A DNA stretch of 18,166 bases from CAZQGE01 sp964592815 (lineage in GTDB: Bacteria > Bacillota > Clostridia > Christensenellales > CAG-917): positions 1 to 18,166 of the forward strand of contig CAZQGE010000025.1 in NCBI GenBank assembly GCA_964592815.1, in the 5' to 3' direction. Below, in pieces: positions 14,247 through 18,166 of this stretch (its first letter is position 1; each line of letters opens with the position of its first letter). The notes below the pieces were generated by a model, which worked only from the letters and a program-made list of their open reading frames with translations, was not told the origin of the DNA and ran no database searches. The position numbers and the translations under genes were made by a program.

Positions 14247-15245
14247 TTATTTTACAGCTTGCAAAGCAGTAATGGCGGCAACTGCAACAATGTCATCTGC
14301 AACGCAACCACGGCTCAAATCATTTACTGGCAAAGCTAAGCCTTGCATAATAGGACCAACAGCCATACAGTTGCCAAAACGTTGTGCAAGTTTATATCCG
14401 ATGTTTCCAGCATCAAGGTTTGGAAATACAAGGACGTTAGCTTTGCCTGCAACTGTGCTATCACCAGCTTTTTGACGAGCAACTGACGGAACAATTGAAG
14501 CATCCAACTGCAATTCACCGTCAACGTCAATTTCTGGGTGACTTTGTTTCACAATATTCAGAGCATTTTGAACTTTTGTAACTGAATCGTGTTTTGCACT
14601 TCCTTTTGTTGAGAAGGACAACATTGCAATTTTTGGTTCAACTTCAACAATTTTTTTTGCGCTGTCAGCAGCTGCAACAACAATATCTGCGAGTTGGTTT
14701 TCATCAGGATAAGGAATAACCGCGCAATCTGAAAATATATAAGCAGGAGCTGAACTATACTTGAATTCTTGTGGCGGAACCATAACAAAACAGCTTGAAA
14801 CACTATTGATACCTTTACCAGGTTTGATAACTTGGAAAGCTGCCCTTGAAACATCTGCCGATGAATAAACTGCACCACCAACAACACCGTCAACGTCGCC
14901 GACTTTCAAAGCCACGCAAGCATAAAACATTTTGTTTGAGGAAACAATCTTCATTGCTTCATCTTCAGTCATACCCTTTGTTTTTCTGAGTTCAAACAAA
15001 GTGTTTGCGTATTTATCACGATTAACGCTTGTTTTTGGGTCATCAAAGAAAACACCGTTGAAGTCAATATCGGCAAATTTCGCTTTAATTTCGGTCTCAT
15101 TTCCAATTAAAATGACTTTGCATACGCCATTTTTGGTAAGTGTTTCCGCAGCTTTGGCAACTCTTATGTCGTCGCCTTCGGCTAATGCGATAGTTTTTTG
15201 AAGTTTTGATGCTCTGCTCAGCAGATTTTCAATAAAATCAGTCAT
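14247..15245 (-). CDS. pta: Phosphate acetyltransferase
   Basis: Transfers the acetyl group from acetyl-CoA to phosphate, giving acetyl phosphate for AckA. The 332-residue length is that of the short, single-domain Pta of Gram-positive bacteria. Visible family segments are KTIALAEGDDIRVAKAA (17-33), DVDGVVGGAVYSSADVSRAA, a KIAMLSFSTKGSAKH stretch, VLVFPNLDAGNIGYKLAQR and GPIMQGLALPVNDLSRGC (297-314) with R312. AGGAG precedes the ATG closely. It is transcribed divergently from tmcAL, and the two promoters overlap. Confidence 0.97.
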   Translation of the reverse strand: MTDFIENLLSRASKLQKTIALAEGDDIRVAKAAETLTKNGVCKVILIGNETEIKAKFADIDFNGVFFDDPKTSVNRDKYANTLFELRKTKGMTEDEAMKIVSSNKMFYACVALKVGDVDGVVGGAVYSSADVSRAAFQVIKPGKGINSVSSCFVMVPPQEFKYSSAPAYIFSDCAVIPYPDENQLADIVVAAADSAKKIVEVEPKIAMLSFSTKGSAKHDSVTKVQNALNIVKQSHPEIDVDGELQLDASIVPSVARQKAGDSTVAGKANVLVFPNLDAGNIGYKLAQRFGNCMAVGPIMQGLALPVNDLSRGCVADDIVAVAAITALQAVK

Positions 15246-15271
15246 AGCTCTCCTATTTTTTACGCAAGTAA

Positions 15272-15299
15272 TTGCAATTATTTAATAATTGTATATAAT
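15272..15299 (+). promoter_or_regulatory. Promoter for tmcAL, overlapping the divergent pta promoter
   Basis: TTGCAA (15272-15277), 16-base spacer, TATAAT (15294-15299). The -10 box is perfect. The predicted start lies about 40 bases before the tmcAL GTG. Its right part occupies the same DNA as the minus-strand pta promoter. Confidence 0.6.
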
Positions 15300-15316
15300 T
15301 ATATTGTTTTATACAA
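15288..15316 (-). promoter_or_regulatory. Promoter for pta-ackA
   Basis: Minus-strand TTGTAT (15316-15311), 17-base spacer, TACAAT (15293-15288). Both boxes are reasonable vegetative matches. Because it overlaps the tmcAL promoter, RNA polymerase cannot easily hold both at once. Confidence 0.6.
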
Positions 15317-15347
15317 AAAAAATCAAGGAAATAAGAGGACAAATTCC

Positions 15348-16442
15348 GTGAAAATAACCGCAATCATCGCAGAGTACAATCCCTTTCATAACGGGCATCT
15401 AAAACAGCTCAAAATTGCAAAGACAGAAACCGACGCCGATGCGTTGGTGATTTTGATGAGCGGAAGTTTCACCCAGCGCGGTGATATGTGCATTGCCGAC
15501 AAGTTTACTCGTGCAAATTGGGCTATTCAAGCTGGTGCGGATATGGTTTTGGAATTGCCGTCTGTATATTCGCTTTCAACCGCGAAAAATTTTGCGGAAG
15601 GCGCATTGAAAACACTTTCTTTGTTAGGAGAATTTACCCTATCATTTGGCACAGAAAGCGAAGAACTTGATAATTTGAGAATGGCATCGGAATTTATGCG
15701 AAGCGAGTCAAAAGACACTTCCAATATGATTAAGAAATATCTAAATCAAGGTTTTACAGTTGCAAAAGCTAAAACTATGGCTATATCAAAAAACAGCCCC
15801 GACGTTGCGAATATGATTATGTCGCCAAACAACATTTTAGCTGTTGAATATATGAAAGCAGGTTTACGTTACGGCGATAAAGTAAAATTTCACAACGTGC
15901 CTAGAAAGCCAGACGATATGAAGAAATATGCCTCGTCAACAACAATCAGAAAACTGCTTGGCGAAGGCAAAGGTGTTGAAAAGTTTGTGCCAAATTACGT
16001 TGACTTATCGCAAATTATCAACCCCACAAAAGCAAATGCGGTAACAATTTATGCCTTAAAATCTAAAACGGCAGAGCAATTAAGCGAACTTGCAAACATA
16101 AGCGAAGGTATGGAAAACCGTATATCTAAATCTCAATTTTTAACTATGGAAGAGTTTTTAGACCTCACGTCAAAACGATATACTCGTTCAACAATCAAAC
16201 GTATTGGCGCGTCTGCAACAATCGGACTTACCAAAGAACTTGTTGAATTAGCACATAACTCAAAGCCTTATTGCACAATGCTTGCAGTCAAAAAATCAAA
16301 ACAAAAACAGCTTTTGTCTTTGTTGTCGCAAGGCGATGGATATTTCTTTTTCAAATCATCCGACTGCCCAAAAGATAACCCCATTTTTCCATTGATAAGT
16401 TTGGATAACAAGGCTGCGGATATTCAAAAACTTTGCTACTAA
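15348..16442 (+). CDS. tmcAL: tRNA(Met) cytidine acetate ligase TmcAL (YlbM)
   Basis: TmcAL uses ATP and acetate to make N4-acetylcytidine at the wobble base of elongator tRNA(Met). The protein belongs to the nucleotidylyltransferase fold: HNGH (14-17, in YNPFHNGHL) is the HxGH nucleotide-binding motif, followed by VILMSGSFTQRGD (34-46), GADMVLELPSVYSLSTAKNFA (63-83) and SSTTIRKLL (196-204). At 364 residues it is somewhat shorter than typical members (about 400). The start is a GTG with GAGG 9 bases before it. Its use of acetate makes the neighbouring pta-ackA operon notable, but a functional link is only inference. Confidence 0.93.
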   Translation: MKITAIIAEYNPFHNGHLKQLKIAKTETDADALVILMSGSFTQRGDMCIADKFTRANWAIQAGADMVLELPSVYSLSTAKNFAEGALKTLSLLGEFTLSFGTESEELDNLRMASEFMRSESKDTSNMIKKYLNQGFTVAKAKTMAISKNSPDVANMIMSPNNILAVEYMKAGLRYGDKVKFHNVPRKPDDMKKYASSTTIRKLLGEGKGVEKFVPNYVDLSQIINPTKANAVTIYALKSKTAEQLSELANISEGMENRISKSQFLTMEEFLDLTSKRYTRSTIKRIGASATIGLTKELVELAHNSKPYCTMLAVKKSKQKQLLSLLSQGDGYFFFKSSDCPKDNPIFPLISLDNKAADIQKLCY

Positions 16443-16487
16443 AGTTTTATTTATCATAGCATTTGTAATTACAAAATTTTTACAAGT

Positions 16488-16517
16488 ATTATATTTCAAA
16501 GTTTTTTTTCATATATT
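16488..16517 (+). promoter_or_regulatory. Possible sporulation sigma-E type promoter for ylbJ
   Basis: ATTATATT (16488-16495), 14-base spacer, CATATATT (16510-16517). This resembles the mother-cell sigma-E pattern (ATATT, 14-15 bases, CATAcaaT) better than sigma-A. The gene is a ylbJ homologue, and ylbJ is sigma-E dependent in B. subtilis. The expected transcript start would be at or just after the first ATG (16523), so a later start codon may be used. Confidence 0.35.
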
Positions 16518-16522
16518 TCAAT

Positions 16523-17551
16523 ATGGAAAAAGCTAAAATAATGCCTGTTAAAAAAAATAAGTTTTATATACAAAAATTTGGTGTTTCAAACAAAAAAATT
16601 AAACAAAGTTTTGGAATTCTCTCGCTTTTAGCTTTTATGATTTTAATTTTGATAAATCCGTCTTTTTATACCGAGTCTGCGCTTAAAAGTTTAAGCCTTT
16701 TTGCAACCACCGTTTTACCCGCATTGTTTCCTTTTTACTTTTTTTCAAATCTATTAACAAAAATTGGAGGAGTTGAAGCAATTTCAAAATTAGGGAAACG
16801 ACCTGTTAATTTTTTATTTCGTTCTCAACCCTGCTCTGCTTATGCCCTAACAATGTCCCTTATGTCTGGTTATCCTATTGGTTCTGCAATTATTGGAGAT
16901 TTATACTCGGCAAAGATGATTGATACAAAACAAGCAAATTCAATGTTTGCGTTTTGCTCTAATTGTGGAGCAGTTTTTATGCTAGGAACTGTTGGTTCTG
17001 CAATCTTCGGAAATATAAAAGTGGGTTTAGTTGTTATGTTTTCGCATTATCTATCAAGCATACTAAACGGATTGATTTTCAGACCTAAAAAAAATTCTAA
17101 CTCAATAAAAATAAACGCTTTGCTTCCTAATTCAGCTAAAGAAAGCAACACCGCGCTAAAAGATAGCATAACCACTTCAACGCTATCTATGCTTGCACTT
17201 GGAGGTTTTATTGTAATATGCGGAATGCTTATTGATACTATAACTTTAAGTGGATTAGAAAATTTTATATATTCAACTTTACAACCCGAAAGCGCATCAA
17301 TTTTGATGACAATCATATACGGGACGTTTGAAATGACAAGAGCGTCAATAAAAGCAAACTCCGTAGTTTCTTTACAACTTGCAACAGCACTTGCAAGTTG
17401 GGCAGTTTCTTTTGGCGGAATATCTGTTATATTGCAAAGTTATTCGCTTATGAGCGAGAGTGGCGTGAAACTTTATCAAGTAATAATAAAGAAATTATGT
17501 CAATCAATATTTGCATTTACATTTGCTTTTCTTCTTGGATATGTTTTATAG
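16523..17551 (+). CDS. ylbJ: Sporulation integral membrane protein YlbJ-like
   Basis: Polytopic membrane protein of the YlbJ family (nucleoside-recognition/Gate domain), needed for spore cortex formation in B. subtilis; the transported molecule is unknown. A first membrane segment (about 30-48) is followed by LSLFATTVLPALFPFYFF (57-74), SGYPIG (115-120), CSNCGAVFMLGTVGSAIFG (145-163) and further hydrophobic segments near 165-185, 210-235 and 315-342. The 342-residue frame begins with about 28 charged residues before the first membrane segment and has no ribosome site at 16523. An internal ATG at 16541 is an alternative start. It follows tmcAL by 80 bases, and its presence suggests a spore-former. 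Confidence 0.85.
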   Translation: MEKAKIMPVKKNKFYIQKFGVSNKKIKQSFGILSLLAFMILILINPSFYTESALKSLSLFATTVLPALFPFYFFSNLLTKIGGVEAISKLGKRPVNFLFRSQPCSAYALTMSLMSGYPIGSAIIGDLYSAKMIDTKQANSMFAFCSNCGAVFMLGTVGSAIFGNIKVGLVVMFSHYLSSILNGLIFRPKKNSNSIKINALLPNSAKESNTALKDSITTSTLSMLALGGFIVICGMLIDTITLSGLENFIYSTLQPESASILMTIIYGTFEMTRASIKANSVVSLQLATALASWAVSFGGISVILQSYSLMSESGVKLYQVIIKKLCQSIFAFTFAFLLGYVL

Positions 17552-17579
17552 TTTTTCACCATTTATTTTTCACCATTTA
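17552..17579. repeat. Exact 14-bp tandem duplication after ylbJ
   Basis: TTTTTCACCATTTA occurs twice in direct succession (17552-17565, 17566-17579), starting at the first base after the ylbJ stop. It lies upstream of the promoter of the next gene. It may be a recent slippage duplication or an operator; the sequence does not decide. Confidence 0.6.
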
Positions 17580-17593
17580 TATGTCATAATAAA

Positions 17594-17621
17594 TTGACTT
17601 TTAATATTTTACTAATATATG
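17594..17621 (+). promoter_or_regulatory. Candidate promoter for the HTH gene at 17662
   Basis: TTGACT (17594-17599), 16 bases, TATATG (17616-17621): a good -35 and a moderate -10, about 40 bases before the ATG. The tandem 14-bp repeat lies just upstream of the -35 box. Confidence 0.4.
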
Positions 17622-17661
17622 CTTTTTTAAGGAAGAAAACATAACTTTCACGGAGGAAAAT

Positions 17662-18150
17662 ATGAATAAAAATTGGAGCAACACTCTGCTTGTTGCATAC
17701 TCTTCTTTGCCAAAAATTGTCAAAGATATTGATTTTGCGTTCATTTCGAGGGTAAAATCTGGTTTTCAGAGCAAACATTTACGTTTTGGCATATCAAACG
17801 ACAAACTATTTGGTGAAATGATAAAATTAAATGGTGAAAAGCGAAAAATCATCGAATTGCGACTGCTTATAAACGACGCTTTATCAAAATTAGACCACCT
17901 CGACTATGAAGTTTTAACACTTAAACTTGTTTATCACAAAACATACGAAGAAATTGCTAAATCAATTAACATATCCATTCGCACAGTTTTCCGTAGATTA
18001 GAAAGCGCAGAAAAAAACTTTGAGCAAATACTAAACAATCTGGGGTATATGGATGAAAATATAAAAGAAATCTTTGAAAATGACGAATATTTATCTCCAA
18101 TACGCAATAGAATGCTTGACGATAAATATTTAATTGCAAAAAATTTGTAA
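17662..18150 (+). CDS. Uncharacterised protein with sigma-70 region-4-like HTH
   Basis: I do not recognise this 162-residue protein as a named family. Residues about 76-120 read as a sigma-factor region-4-type helix-turn-helix (LDHLDYEVLTLKLVYHKT, then YEEIAKSINISIRTVFRRLE), followed by a helix ending at ILNNLG. No sigma region 2 is visible in the first 70 residues, which are mixed-charge and probably helical, so it is more likely a DNA-binding regulator than a complete sigma factor. There is no signal peptide or membrane segment. The start is well supported: GGAGG lies 5 bases before the ATG, and a promoter-like sequence is at 17594-17621. A mother-cell or sporulation role next to ylbJ is possible but not shown. 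Confidence 0.8.
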   Translation: MNKNWSNTLLVAYSSLPKIVKDIDFAFISRVKSGFQSKHLRFGISNDKLFGEMIKLNGEKRKIIELRLLINDALSKLDHLDYEVLTLKLVYHKTYEEIAKSINISIRTVFRRLESAEKNFEQILNNLGYMDENIKEIFENDEYLSPIRNRMLDDKYLIAKNL

Positions 18151-18166
18151 CAAAGTTTTTCGACAG

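Noticed and set aside
10895..16495. Shared 16-mer TTTTTACAAGTATTAT at 10895-10910 and 16477-16492
   Set aside because: Two copies of an A/T-rich word in unrelated positions; chance matches of this kind are plausible in such biased sequence.

Overview
The window is an AT-rich stretch of a low-GC Gram-positive (Bacillota, Clostridia-type) chromosome. The evidence is the syntenic chain of housekeeping genes, the GGAGG/GAGG ribosome binding sites, sigma-A promoters of the TTGACA-17-TATAAT type, an acetate kinase/phosphotransacetylase pair (fermentative acetate formation) and a YlbJ-type sporulation membrane protein. A run of exactly 100 Ns (2037-2136) looks like a placeholder scaffold gap, so this is probably a draft or metagenome assembly. 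Genus cannot be told from the sequence alone.

Layout, minus strand, read from high to low coordinates: pta-ackA (15245-13034); rpmF (12925-12740) with its own consensus promoter and an intrinsic terminator; plsX-rnc, overlapping (12665-10994); a 276-base non-coding region holding a hairpin terminator and a cluster of GTGAAAC/GTTTCAC motifs; smc-ftsY (10717-6166); a 334-base non-coding region ending in a consensus promoter; then ylxM-ffh-rpsP-khpA-rimM-trmD, a roughly 157-base tandem repeat array interrupted by the assembly gap, and rbgA-rnhB-yraN (to base 97). Plus strand, from 15348: tmcAL, ylbJ and an unrecognised sigma-region-4-like HTH protein.

The genes cover protein export (ffh, ftsY, ylxM), ribosome and tRNA maturation (rpsP, rimM, trmD, rbgA, rpmF, rnc, khpA, tmcAL), chromosome organisation (smc), R-loop and DNA processing (rnhB, yraN), phospholipid synthesis (plsX) and energy metabolism (pta, ackA). 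Nearly all are ordinary and conserved. What stands out lies between genes. (1) rplS, expected between trmD and rbgA, is not visible; that slot holds a near-identical tandem repeat with a GAAA-tetraloop hairpin and the gap. (2) The smc upstream region carries several copies of the exact half-site of the ParB-binding parS sequence, one inside the predicted smc promoter. (3) Short exact tandem or inverted repeats sit on or beside the start regions of rpmF and ylxM-ffh. Two start codons (rbgA, smc) were moved to TTG codons because a GAGG ribosome site and the numbering of catalytic residues both support them.
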